From: Gp6-AA40 sp036802945
Lineage (GTDB): Bacteria; Acidobacteriota; Vicinamibacteria; Vicinamibacterales; UBA2999
Assembly (NCBI GenBank): GCA_036802945.1
Contig: DAIRVG010000255.1
Location: 1-6,186, forward strand
Direction of reading: 5' to 3'
Length of the DNA stretch: 6,186 bases
Both the position numbers and the translations under genes were made by a program. Below are positions 1 to 6,084 of the stretch, piece by piece. The number at the start of each line of letters is the position of its first letter. Within the stretch, counting starts at the first letter, position 1. Below the pieces are notes generated by a model. The model was not told the origin of the DNA and did not search any database. It saw nothing but the letters and a program-made list of their open reading frames with translations.

Positions 1-8
1 GGCTGAAT

Positions 9-13
9 CCTCC
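9..13 (-). promoter_or_regulatory. Shine-Dalgarno of a gene beyond the left edge
   Basis: On the minus strand the bases GGAGG follow directly after the TAA stop of the DUF4097 gene. Eight more bases follow before the window ends. This is the right spacing for a start codon at or just past the edge, so a fourth gene of the operon very probably begins there. The start codon itself is not visible. Confidence 0.6.
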
Positions 14-850
14 TTACTTCGCTTTCCTCAGGATGACGGTCCCGTTGAAGCTCCGCAGCTCGACGTCCGGTCCTCCACCGTTGACCGCCCCGTGAACCGA
101 CCTGTTGACGTCGATAGTGAATCGGTTGCCTTTCCGCACTTGCGGCCGGGCGCCTTGAATCTCCTGAAAGTCGAAGTCGGTGAACACGTCGCCCTGGTCG
201 CTTCGCAGCTTCAGGTTCGCCTTGATTCCTGTCGGCAGCGTGACGTCCACGGTGCCGTTCATTGAGGTAAACGACAGTGGCGCCTGCGGCGTGACACGGG
301 TGACGACCGCCGTCACGCTTCCGTTCATCGAGTGCGCCACGACCGATCCACCTACGTTCTTCAGCACGATCGCGCCATTGAGGTTCGAGATCTCCAGTTC
401 GCCCTCAACATCTTCAACGGAGATGACACCGCCGTTCATCGACGACAGATGGAGGTTCGTTTTCGTGGGCACTTCTATCTGAAGGTCGAGGTTCCTGCTG
501 AACGATGCCCCCGACAACGTCATCTCATTGGCGTCTTCCTCGACTCTGAACCCGGCCGGGTGCGTCAGGCGCCGGAGCCCGGCCGGCGGATCCGCCGCTC
601 GCCTCCGCGAAAGATCAGTCCCTGGCCCGCCTTGGATCGACACGTCCCTCCGGTTTGTGCCTTTGACGACGATGCTTCCCTGGAGAACGTTGACCTTCAG
701 CGATCCGGGACGCGCCGGGTCGCTGAAGGGAACGGTGATCCGCTCGGCATCTTGCTGCTGCTGCGGCGGCTGTGGCTGCTGCGCCGCTGTCGGCACGGCC
801 AGGGCTGTGCAGAGTCCCGCGGCCGCAACGTATCGAACGATGTTTCGCAT
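14..850 (-). CDS. Exported DUF4097-family beta-repeat protein
   Basis: This 278-residue protein has an N-terminal signal peptide (Arg2 and Arg6, hydrophobic stretch to about residue 19, cleavage probably after the Ala-Ala at 22-23), followed by a Gln/Pro-rich linker to about residue 33. The remainder is beta-rich and carries a recurring Ser-x-Asn-Gly turn: SMNG at 137, SNLNG at 155, SMNG at 174, SMNG at 196 and SFNG at 267. Each is followed by alternating hydrophobic residues. This is the pattern of DUF4097/putative-adhesin beta-strand repeats, which build a parallel beta structure. No catalytic motif is visible and the molecular role is unknown in this family; a periplasmic or cell-surface location is inferred. 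It is the third gene of the sigma/anti-sigma operon, 64 bp behind the anti-sigma gene, so it is probably a target or part of that stress response. The start is supported by GGGAG at 857-861, six bases upstream of the ATG. Confidence 0.85.
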   Translation of the reverse strand: MRNIVRYVAAAGLCTALAVPTAAQQPQPPQQQQDAERITVPFSDPARPGSLKVNVLQGSIVVKGTNRRDVSIQGGPGTDLSRRRAADPPAGLRRLTHPAGFRVEEDANEMTLSGASFSRNLDLQIEVPTKTNLHLSSMNGGVISVEDVEGELEISNLNGAIVLKNVGGSVVAHSMNGSVTAVVTRVTPQAPLSFTSMNGTVDVTLPTGIKANLKLRSDQGDVFTDFDFQEIQGARPQVRKGNRFTIDVNRSVHGAVNGGGPDVELRSFNGTVILRKAK

Positions 851-914
851 GCCTAACTCCCGGCGGGTCCGACCGCCTCCGCGTTTCGCGCTACGGCGAG
901 TCTCGCTCCCTTCA

Positions 915-1754
915 TTACCCCAGCTGCTGCAGACCCCAAGCGGCGCGCGCGCGTACGGCGGCGTTGACCTTCGGATCCTGTGAAAGGCGCCGAAGGGTGC
1001 CGATCGATTCGCGTTCGTTCACCTTCACCATGAAATCGATCAGCGCGATCTGCACGAGCGGCGACACCTGACGATCGACCGCCTGGATCGTGCCGCGGCG
1101 CACGACGTCCTGCGACGCGAAGCGCTCGAGCGCATCGATCGTGGCCAGGCGTACGTTGACGTTCGGGTCGTGCATCAGCGTGTCGAGCAGCGCGGCGACC
1201 ACCTCGCTGCTCGGGCGATCGATCTGGCCGCTCCAGCTCACGCCCTTCAGCCGGTTGCTGGCCGATTGCTGCTGCATGAGGGAGAGCGTGATCATCTCGC
1301 GCAGGTCGCGCAGTTCCCCGCGCATCGCGACGATCTCCGCAGACGTTTCCGTAGGGCGGGTCTTTTCGGACCCGCCGGACAGCGGCACCATGTAGTGACC
1401 GATCGCGATGCCGATCGCGACGAGCGCGCACGCGGAGGCGGCGCGCATCAGGTGGTGATGCGAGTGTCGGGTGAACGACGCAGCCAGACGACCTCGGATT
1501 CCTGGAGCGGGAGCGCTGGCAATGGCATGCTCGAAGCCATCGATGATGGCGGTGAGGCGCGTCCGCATCCGCGCGGAGTCCGGATCGGGCGATGCGATCG
1601 ATCCAAGCTTCCGCCACGTCTCCGCGAAGCCATCAGCCTCGTTGCGGCAGGTGCGGCAGCCGGCGAGGTGAAGACGGATTTCTTCCGATTCCGCGTCCGT
1701 GAGCGCGTGGCTCAGAAAATCGGGAAGCTGTGCGTGGACTGTTTCACATTGCAT
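915..1754 (-). CDS. Membrane anti-sigma factor with zinc finger and HEAT repeats
   Basis: This 279-residue protein starts with a cytoplasmic zf-HC2/ZAS domain: Cys3 and the His29-x3-Cys33-x2-Cys36 motif, followed by helical sequence to about residue 80. This domain typically binds and inhibits an ECF sigma factor. One transmembrane helix is predicted at about 105-122. A helical, possibly coiled-coil stretch follows at about 138-165, then three HEAT-like helical pairs at about 186-279 (for example DPNVNVRLATIDALERF and VRARAAWGLQQLG). If the topology is N-in, the HEAT part lies outside the membrane and may sense a partner or signal; that is inference. Its start codon lies inside the 3' end of the sigma gene, with a 43-bp overlap, which indicates translational coupling and supports the cognate-pair assignment. 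A short inverted repeat (1355-1376) sits in the codons just after the membrane helix. Acidobacterial anti-sigma proteins with a HEAT tail are a recurrent architecture in my recollection. Confidence 0.85.
   Translation of the reverse strand: MQCETVHAQLPDFLSHALTDAESEEIRLHLAGCRTCRNEADGFAETWRKLGSIASPDPDSARMRTRLTAIIDGFEHAIASAPAPGIRGRLAASFTRHSHHHLMRAASACALVAIGIAIGHYMVPLSGGSEKTRPTETSAEIVAMRGELRDLREMITLSLMQQQSASNRLKGVSWSGQIDRPSSEVVAALLDTLMHDPNVNVRLATIDALERFASQDVVRRGTIQAVDRQVSPLVQIALIDFMVKVNERESIGTLRRLSQDPKVNAAVRARAAWGLQQLG
1355..1376. repeat. REP-like GC-rich inverted repeat inside the anti-sigma gene
   Basis: GGCGGGTC (1355-1362) and GACCCGCC (1369-1376) form a perfect 8-bp stem around a 6-base loop, TTTTCG. 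The element is preceded by GTAG. In the minus-strand reading frame it encodes the low-complexity juxtamembrane stretch GGSEKTRPT of the anti-sigma factor. It resembles dispersed palindromic units of GC-rich genomes, but whether it is repeated elsewhere cannot be seen here. Confidence 0.5.
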
Positions 1755-2326
1755 GATTGACTCTCTGCCAGCCGAAGAAAAATCTCGCGAAGCTCATTCA
1801 CCGCGCGATGGATGCGCACCTTGACCGTGCCGGGTTCGACGCCGAGAAGCTCCGCAATCGCCTCGTGCTTCATGCCGCGGTAGCGGGCCAGGACGATGAG
1901 CTCGCGCTTGTCGGCGCGAAGCAGCAGCAAGGCGCGCTCGAGACACGCGACCTCCGTTTCGCGCGTAAGCCTTTCGTCCATCGCGATCGCGGGAGACGCG
2001 TAGTCGGCGCCTTCGTCGAGCACGTCGTCCGGCGTGCGCCGCGCTTTGAACCAGTCGGCGCGGGCGTTGCGGGCGATGCGGAAGATCCAGGTCTCGAAGC
2101 GGCCCTCGTCTCGAAAAGTCGCGCGGTATTTCAGGACGCGTATGAAGACGTCCTGCACGAGATCCTCGGCGGCGGCGCGGTCGCCGGTCATGCGGGCGAG
2201 GAAATCGAAGAGTGGGCGGTGGTAGCGCTCGAACAGGACCCCGAGCCTGGCCACGTCGCCCCCGCGCACGGCACGCATGAGGGCCTCGTCAGTCACGATC
2301 GCGTTCTTTCCTGAAAACCGCGACAT
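1712..2326 (-). CDS. ECF-type RNA polymerase sigma factor
   Basis: The 204-residue protein has the two-domain layout of sigma-70 family ECF factors. Sigma region 2 spans about residues 27-97, with the core-binding/-10 segment AEDLVQDVFIRV (53-64) and FETWIFRIARNARADWFKAR (78-97). Region 4 spans about 125-182, with the -35-recognising helix-turn-helix AIAELLGVEPGTVKVRIHRA (156-175). There is no sigma region 3 and no extra C-terminal domain. It would direct core RNA polymerase to a stress regulon, probably including this operon. The gene overlaps the anti-sigma gene downstream by 43 bp. The start is uncertain: the ATG at 2326 has no clear ribosome binding site, while a GTG at 2296 (Val11, followed by TDEALMRAV as in typical family N-termini) has AGGA at 2309-2312, twelve bases upstream. 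The true product may therefore be 194 residues. Confidence 0.92.
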   Translation of the reverse strand: MSRFSGKNAIVTDEALMRAVRGGDVARLGVLFERYHRPLFDFLARMTGDRAAAEDLVQDVFIRVLKYRATFRDEGRFETWIFRIARNARADWFKARRTPDDVLDEGADYASPAIAMDERLTRETEVACLERALLLLRADKRELIVLARYRGMKHEAIAELLGVEPGTVKVRIHRAVNELREIFLRLAESQSCNVKQSTHSFPIF

Positions 2327-2429
2327 CGCAAAAAGGTTACTGGACTAACGAGATTGCCTCCGAATCCCGAACCCCGAGTCCCGAATCCCGGTCTGGAAGG
2401 CTGGTCTGTTTCTTGCGCGAGCGGCCAGC
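2327..2429. promoter_or_regulatory. Divergent intergenic region, sigma operon / lipoprotein gene
   Basis: This 103-bp region separates two divergently transcribed genes and must hold the promoter of the sigma operon on the minus strand and, probably, that of the lipoprotein gene on the plus strand. I could not identify a convincing -35/-10 pair or ECF-type promoter on either strand. Its one obvious structure is the heptamer array at 2360-2390. Confidence 0.45.
2360..2390. repeat. Heptamer tandem repeat array 1 (CCGAATC)
   Basis: There are four 7-bp units: CCGAATC, CCGAACC, CCGAGTC, CCGAATC, then a partial CCG. The array lies between the divergent sigma and lipoprotein genes. The same unit, in the same orientation, recurs at 2562-2592. 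The imperfect units indicate an array that has diverged or been resampled. Such arrays are, as far as I recall, common between genes in related acidobacterial genomes. Confidence 0.85.
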
Positions 2430-2561
2430 ATGCGCCAGCTTTTTTTCGGCTGCGCGGTGCTGGCAGCGTGCGCAAGCACGCCGATGGCAGCGTGCGGCGG
2501 CAGCCCGGTCGAGCCGACTCGGTCATCGCAGGGCCCGACGCCTTCACTACCGCTTCCATCC

Positions 2562-2592
2562 TCGAATCCCGAATCCCCAATCCCGAATCCCG
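2562..2592. repeat. Heptamer tandem repeat array 2 inside the lipoprotein gene
   Basis: The units are TCGAATC, CCGAATC, CCCAATC and CCGAATC, followed by CCG, the same unit and orientation as at 2360-2390 and 202 bp downstream of it. It encodes SNPESPIPNPG (residues 45-55) in the linker between the lipidated cysteine and the folded domain, a place where low-complexity insertions are tolerated. Confidence 0.85.
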
Positions 2593-3427
2593 GCCCGAGC
2601 GCCGTGCGGTTGAACGACGATTTCGGCGGGCGCCAGCTGTATCCGTCCGACAACTGGTGGAACCAGGAGATCACGAACGCGCCGGTCGATGCTCAGTCGA
2701 GCGCGTATATCGACTTCATCGGACGGACGCGCGCCGCGCACCCCGACTTCGGTCCGCCTCCGTACGGGATCCCGTTCGTCGGCGTTGGCGGCACCGAGGC
2801 GCGCACGCCGGTCGCCTTTGTCGACTACGGCGATGAGAGCGACGCGGGCTTCCGCGGAGAGGCAGGCTATCCGATTCCAGACGCGGCGAAGACGCAGCCG
2901 AACTTCATCGAAGGCAGTGTGCCCGGCGGCGGGTCCGATGGCGATCGCCACCTGCTGATCGTCGATCGGGACAAGTGGGCGTTGTACGAGCTGTTCGCGG
3001 CGCGCTGGAACGCCTCGCGTCAGCGGTGGGAAGCTGGATCCGGGGCGGTCTTCGACCTGTCGTCCAATGCACGGCGACCGGAGGGATGGACGTCGGCGGA
3101 CGCCGCGGGTCTCGCGATCCTGCCAGGGCTGGTTCGCACGACGAAACGATGCGCGGTCCAATCCGGCACGCGCTCCGCGCGACCGTCCGTCGGACGAACA
3201 ATTACGTCTGGCCGGCGTCGCACCGCGCGGGCAGTACGGCGGGCGCCCTGCCGATGGGCGCGCGGCTACGCCTGAAGGCGTCGAAGGATCTGTCGCGATA
3301 TCCGCCGTACGTCCAGAACATGTTTCGGGCGATGCAGACCTACGGTCTGATCGTTGCCGACAACGGCAGCGATATGTATGTCACCGGCGCGATGGACACG
3401 CGCTGGAACAATTCGGAGCTGAACCCC

Positions 3428-3484
3428 GCATTCAGCAGCCTCACCGCCGGCGATTTCGACGTCATCCGCCTCGGATGGCGGTGA
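3428..3484. repeat. 57-bp direct repeat, copy 1 (3' end of lipoprotein gene)
   Basis: This copy differs from the one at 6098-6155 by one substitution (GACGTC here, GATGTC there) and one T insertion. It encodes the last residues of the lipoprotein (AFSSLTAGDFDVIRLGWR and the stop). On the opposite strand it encodes the last six residues and the stop of the TolB-like regulator. Inside it, TCACCGCC (3441-3448) and GGCGGTGA (3477-3484) are perfect inverted repeats. A nested hairpin has 8-bp arms at 3461-3468 and 3472-3479 (CATCCG/CGGATG core). The similarity stops exactly at the end of the right arm. Confidence 0.92.
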
Positions 3485-4301
3485 CGCTGGCGTCTCGACC
3501 GTGGCTGCGCTCGCGCGGCGTACGTCGAGCCACCTCCTCGACGACGGACAGGGCGATTCTTGCCGCCACGTCGATCTGCGTGGCGAGCGGATCCTTGACG
3601 TCGCATTCGTGTATCGCGCTCCACACCTGAACCTCTTCATGTGTGTCGACGAGCCAGACGGCGATGCGCATGCGTGCGTCTTGTCGTCGAATTCCACCCT
3701 CGAGCAGATAGCCCACATCGAGAGACTCGCCCACCTGACGGGCGCGCTGCCCGGTCCCTGTGCACGTCAGCGCTGAGATGCGCGCAATGACTCGAACATC
3801 TTCAGCTCCACGGCTGCCGAGCTGCGCGATCAGCTCCTCCGTAAGCCCGTTGCCGAAGTCCTCGTCACCTCCCAGCATGCTAAACGGCAGTACCAGCAGG
3901 CGGTTTCCAGGTGGCTGCGGCACACGGCGCGCGTTGGTAGCGTGATCCGACGCTCTCCAACGATAGCCGCGGCGGGCCAGTGTTTCGACAAATCTCGGGT
4001 TCTGTGCGTCGTCACCGAGCGCCGCCCGTAGCCGTTTGATGGCGGCATTGAGACTGTGCTCGTAATCGACGAAAGTTCCCTCAGGCCACAGTCGCTGCCG
4101 CAACTGATCACGCGTCACCACGCTGCCGGGCCGCTCGAGAAGCATGCGGAGGATCTCGAACGGCTGCCCCTGCAGTGTCGTCCGTGCGGATCCGTTGTGG
4201 AGTTCGCGTGACGGCAAATGCAGCTCGAAGGGCCCGAACGACAGGACGTCGTGAGGCGCCTGCAACGCGGTCAGGTCGGAAGGGGGGTGAAGTGAATGCA
4301 T
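3462..4301 (-). CDS. Winged-helix regulator with TolB-like domain
   Basis: The 279-residue protein begins with an OmpR/PhoB-type DNA-binding winged helix at about 18-116: FGPFELHLPSREL, LLERPGSVVTRDQLRQRLWP, the recognition-helix region NAAIKRLRAALGD and the wing ending RRGYRW. Residues about 133-256 match the TolB/FlgO-like N-terminal domain found in CadC-like regulators: RLLVLPFSMLGG, FGNGLTEELIAQL, VGYLLEGGIRR and VQVWSAIHECD. No receiver domain and no transmembrane helix is seen, so it is probably a cytoplasmic one-component transcription factor whose ligand is unknown. Family members usually continue into TPR repeats; this one stops shortly after the TolB-like part, and its last six codons and stop lie in the direct repeat, which suggests truncation. 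The start at 4301 is chosen for GGAG at 4309-4312, seven bases upstream. The frame stays open to an ATG at 4430, but that would overlap the divergent gene and adds unconserved sequence. It is divergent to the hydrolase-fusion gene, suggesting shared or mutual control. Confidence 0.85.
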   Translation of the reverse strand: MHSLHPPSDLTALQAPHDVLSFGPFELHLPSRELHNGSARTTLQGQPFEILRMLLERPGSVVTRDQLRQRLWPEGTFVDYEHSLNAAIKRLRAALGDDAQNPRFVETLARRGYRWRASDHATNARRVPQPPGNRLLVLPFSMLGGDEDFGNGLTEELIAQLGSRGAEDVRVIARISALTCTGTGQRARQVGESLDVGYLLEGGIRRQDARMRIAVWLVDTHEEVQVWSAIHECDVKDPLATQIDVAARIALSVVEEVARRTPRERSHGRDASVTAIRGG

Positions 4302-4422
4302 GGTCCGTCTCCGCCGGCGCCACCAATCGCGCCCGCTGCTAGAATCGACCCCCGAGTGTTGCGCCCGCGGCCATCCGCCGTCTTTTAGGAAATCTGTAAG
4401 TTTTTGGGATTTTGTGTTGGCG
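4302..4422. promoter_or_regulatory. Divergent control region between two winged-helix genes
   Basis: This 121-bp region lies between the start codons of the two head-to-head regulators. The half nearer the plus-strand gene contains a distinctly A/T-rich patch, about 4383-4419, in GC-rich surroundings. It holds two similar blocks 19 bp apart: TTTTAGGAAAT (4383-4393) and TTTTGGGATTT (4402-4412). These could be operator half-sites for one or both winged-helix proteins. TGCTAGAAT (ending 4345) resembles an extended -10 element for plus-strand transcription, without a clear -35. Promoter and operator assignments are inference. Confidence 0.4.
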
Positions 4423-6084
4423 ATGAGCAAACCGGCATCGATCTACGAATTTGGGCCGTTCAGGCTGGAAACGAGCGAGCGCCGTCTGCTTCGCGATGGT
4501 TGCGCGGTGTCACTTCACGGAAAACTGTTCGATACGCTGGTCGTGCTGGTCCGCAACGCGGGGCGCCTCGTTGAAAAAGAGGAGCTGCTCGGGATCGTGT
4601 GGCCGGATGCCACCGTCGAGGAGACGAATCTCAGTCACAACATCTCCATCATCCGCAAGACCCTTGGTGAGACGCACGACGGTCACTCGTACGTGCAAAC
4701 CGTGCCGAAGCACGGGTACCGGTTCTTCGCCGGGGTCCGCGAGATCACGCACCACAGCGGGGACGACGTCGCATCGATGCCGCGAATGCGGCTACCGGTC
4801 CCATCAACCCGGTACACAAAGAGCGGCGATGTCACCGTCGCCTATCAGACGCTCGGCGACGGACCGTACGACCTTGTGTACGTGCCGGGCTGGATTTCGC
4901 ACCTCGAGCATGGATGGCAGCAGCCGCGGGTGGCCCACATGTTCCGCAGGCTCGCATCGTTTTCCAGATTGATCCTCTTCGACAAGCGAGGCACTGGGCT
5001 CTCCGACCGCGGGCACGGCTATCCATCGCTCGAAGAGCGTATGGACGACGTGCGTGCTGTGATGGATGCGGTGCGCTCGGAACGTGCGGCGCTCTTCGGG
5101 ATGTCGGAAGGCGGCAACATGTCCGTCATGTTTGCTGCGACGTATCCAGAGCGTACACGTGCGCTCGCCCTGTTTGGAACATTTTCCAAACGGATCTGGG
5201 CACCGGACTATCCATGGGCGCCTCGACCCGACGAGCGCCAACGTTGGTACGAACTGCTCGAGCGTGAATGGGGCGGCAAGACGGATCTCGACACGCTGGC
5301 TCCTTCCCTCGCTGACGACGAGGAGTTCTGCGAGTGGTGGAGTACGTACCTGCGGCTGGGCGCAAGCCCGGGCGCCGCACTGGAGCTCGCACGCTTCAAC
5401 ACGGAGGTCGATACTCGGGACGTCCTGCCCGCCGTTCGGGCCCCGACGCTGGTCATGCACCGCGTCGGCGACCGCGACGTCAAGATCGAGGAAGGACGTT
5501 ATCTGGCGGCGCGTATTCCGCACGCGAGATTCGTGGAGCTGCCCGGCGACGATCATCTGATCTACGCGGGCGACGTCGATCGAATCATTGACGAAGTCCA
5601 GCGTTTTTTCGAGGCTGACAGCACGGAACGCGGGTCTGAGCTCGAACAGGTCCTGTCGACGATCGTCGTGATTCACACCGACCTCGGCACCAGTGGCATT
5701 GGACGCATCGTCGAGCAGCAGTGCCTCTTCCACCGCGGAAAACTCCTCACGTCGTCGGCCACATCGTGGGTGGCTGCCTTTGACGGCCCCGGTCGCGCCA
5801 TCCGCGCTGCGTGCGCGATAGTCGATTCGCGCCGCGGCGCGGACGAAACTCTCCGCGCCGGGATTCACACAGGGGAATGCGATCTCATATCTGGACTGCC
5901 CAGCGGGCTGCCAGTGACGGTGGCGACGCGAATAGCGGCAGTGGCAGACCCTGGCGCTGTCGTCACGACTCGAACCGTGAGGGAGCTCGTGGCCGGCTTG
6001 CCCTTCCATTTCGAACCGCGAGGTGCGGTGATGCCCCCCGAAAGCGGAGAATGGCCCATCTACGAGGCACGACTTCGCGCGTAA
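4423..6084 (+). CDS. Winged-helix / alpha-beta hydrolase / cyclase-like fusion protein
   Basis: The 553-residue protein has three parts. Residues about 7-104 form an OmpR-type winged helix (FGPFRLETSERRLLRDG, LVEKEELLGIVWPDATV, NISIIRKTLGE, PKHGYRFFAGV). Residues about 128-397 form an alpha/beta hydrolase: VPGW (154-157), FDKRGTGLSD (186-195), the nucleophile elbow GMSEG with Ser228, an acid near Asp350/Asp352 and His378 in GDDHL, so the triad looks intact. Residues about 404-550 resemble a class III nucleotide cyclase domain (AAFDGPGRAIRAA, LRAGIHTGEC, VATRIAAVADPGAVVTT, GEWPIYEARL). This part is degenerate: HTD (418-420) may keep the first metal site, but about 20 residues are missing before SSATSW (444-449), where TAGDG with the second Asp would normally stand. 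It is probably a cytoplasmic one-component regulator in which the hydrolase fold binds or hydrolyses an unknown small ester and the cyclase-like part is non-catalytic. Hydrolase-cyclase fusions are known, for example mycobacterial Rv1900c. The start at ATG 4423 lacks a strong ribosome binding site; GTG 4414 and TTG 4417 are in frame, and the frame stays open to 4300. Confidence 0.88.
   Translation: MSKPASIYEFGPFRLETSERRLLRDGCAVSLHGKLFDTLVVLVRNAGRLVEKEELLGIVWPDATVEETNLSHNISIIRKTLGETHDGHSYVQTVPKHGYRFFAGVREITHHSGDDVASMPRMRLPVPSTRYTKSGDVTVAYQTLGDGPYDLVYVPGWISHLEHGWQQPRVAHMFRRLASFSRLILFDKRGTGLSDRGHGYPSLEERMDDVRAVMDAVRSERAALFGMSEGGNMSVMFAATYPERTRALALFGTFSKRIWAPDYPWAPRPDERQRWYELLEREWGGKTDLDTLAPSLADDEEFCEWWSTYLRLGASPGAALELARFNTEVDTRDVLPAVRAPTLVMHRVGDRDVKIEEGRYLAARIPHARFVELPGDDHLIYAGDVDRIIDEVQRFFEADSTERGSELEQVLSTIVVIHTDLGTSGIGRIVEQQCLFHRGKLLTSSATSWVAAFDGPGRAIRAACAIVDSRRGADETLRAGIHTGECDLISGLPSGLPVTVATRIAAVADPGAVVTTRTVRELVAGLPFHFEPRGAVMPPESGEWPIYEARLRA

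Larger units (their letters stand above)
2430..3484 (+). pseudogene. Frameshifted gene for a conserved uncharacterised lipoprotein
   Basis: The first frame (2430-3275, 281 residues) starts with a lipoprotein-type signal: a short hydrophobic stretch and PMAAC with Cys22 followed by GGS; an alternative lipobox is LAAC at Cys14. A Pro/Ser linker (about 25-57) contains a heptamer repeat array. From residue 62 comes a conserved domain with LYPSDNWWNQEITNAPVD, HPDFGPPPYGIPFVGV, DGDRHLLIVDRDKWALYELFAARW and GWTSADAAGLAILPGLVR. After Arg236 (codon 3135-3137) the homologous sequence continues one frame back from about 3137: DETMRGPIRHALRATV, then PMGARLRLKASKDLS, YGLIVADNGSDMYVTGAMD and DFDVIRLGWR, ending at TGA 3482-3484. 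Restoring one base, for example CGC-CAC instead of CGCAC, gives a continuous 351-residue product. I recognise the sequence pattern as a recurrent hypothetical-protein family with no known function; an envelope location is inferred. No slippery site is visible, so this is either a real deletion or an assembly error. The start has only a weak ribosome binding site. The 3' end overlaps the convergent regulator gene by 23 bp. Confidence 0.8.

Noticed and set aside
853..1617. Long open frame on the minus strand, 254 codons
   Set aside because: It is out of frame with the anti-sigma gene it covers, has Arg/Ala-rich shadow composition and no recognisable domain.
1757..2314. Plus-strand open frames over the sigma factor gene
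   Set aside because: Antisense shadows of a clearly recognised sigma gene.
4300..4422. N-terminal extension of the hydrolase fusion to the ATG at 4300
   Set aside because: The added 41 residues show no family resemblance and would overlap the divergent regulator's start. Winged-helix similarity begins just after Met at 4423.
4302..4430. N-terminal extension of the TolB-like regulator to the ATG at 4430
   Set aside because: The extra 43 residues are basic, unlike the family, and would overlap the start of the divergent gene. The ATG at 4301 has a well-placed GGAG.
5172..5191. GTTTGGAA / TTCCAAAC hairpin in the hydrolase gene
   Set aside because: A perfect 8-bp stem with a 4-base loop, but it lies inside a conserved coding stretch with no T-run or repeat elsewhere in the window; best treated as chance.
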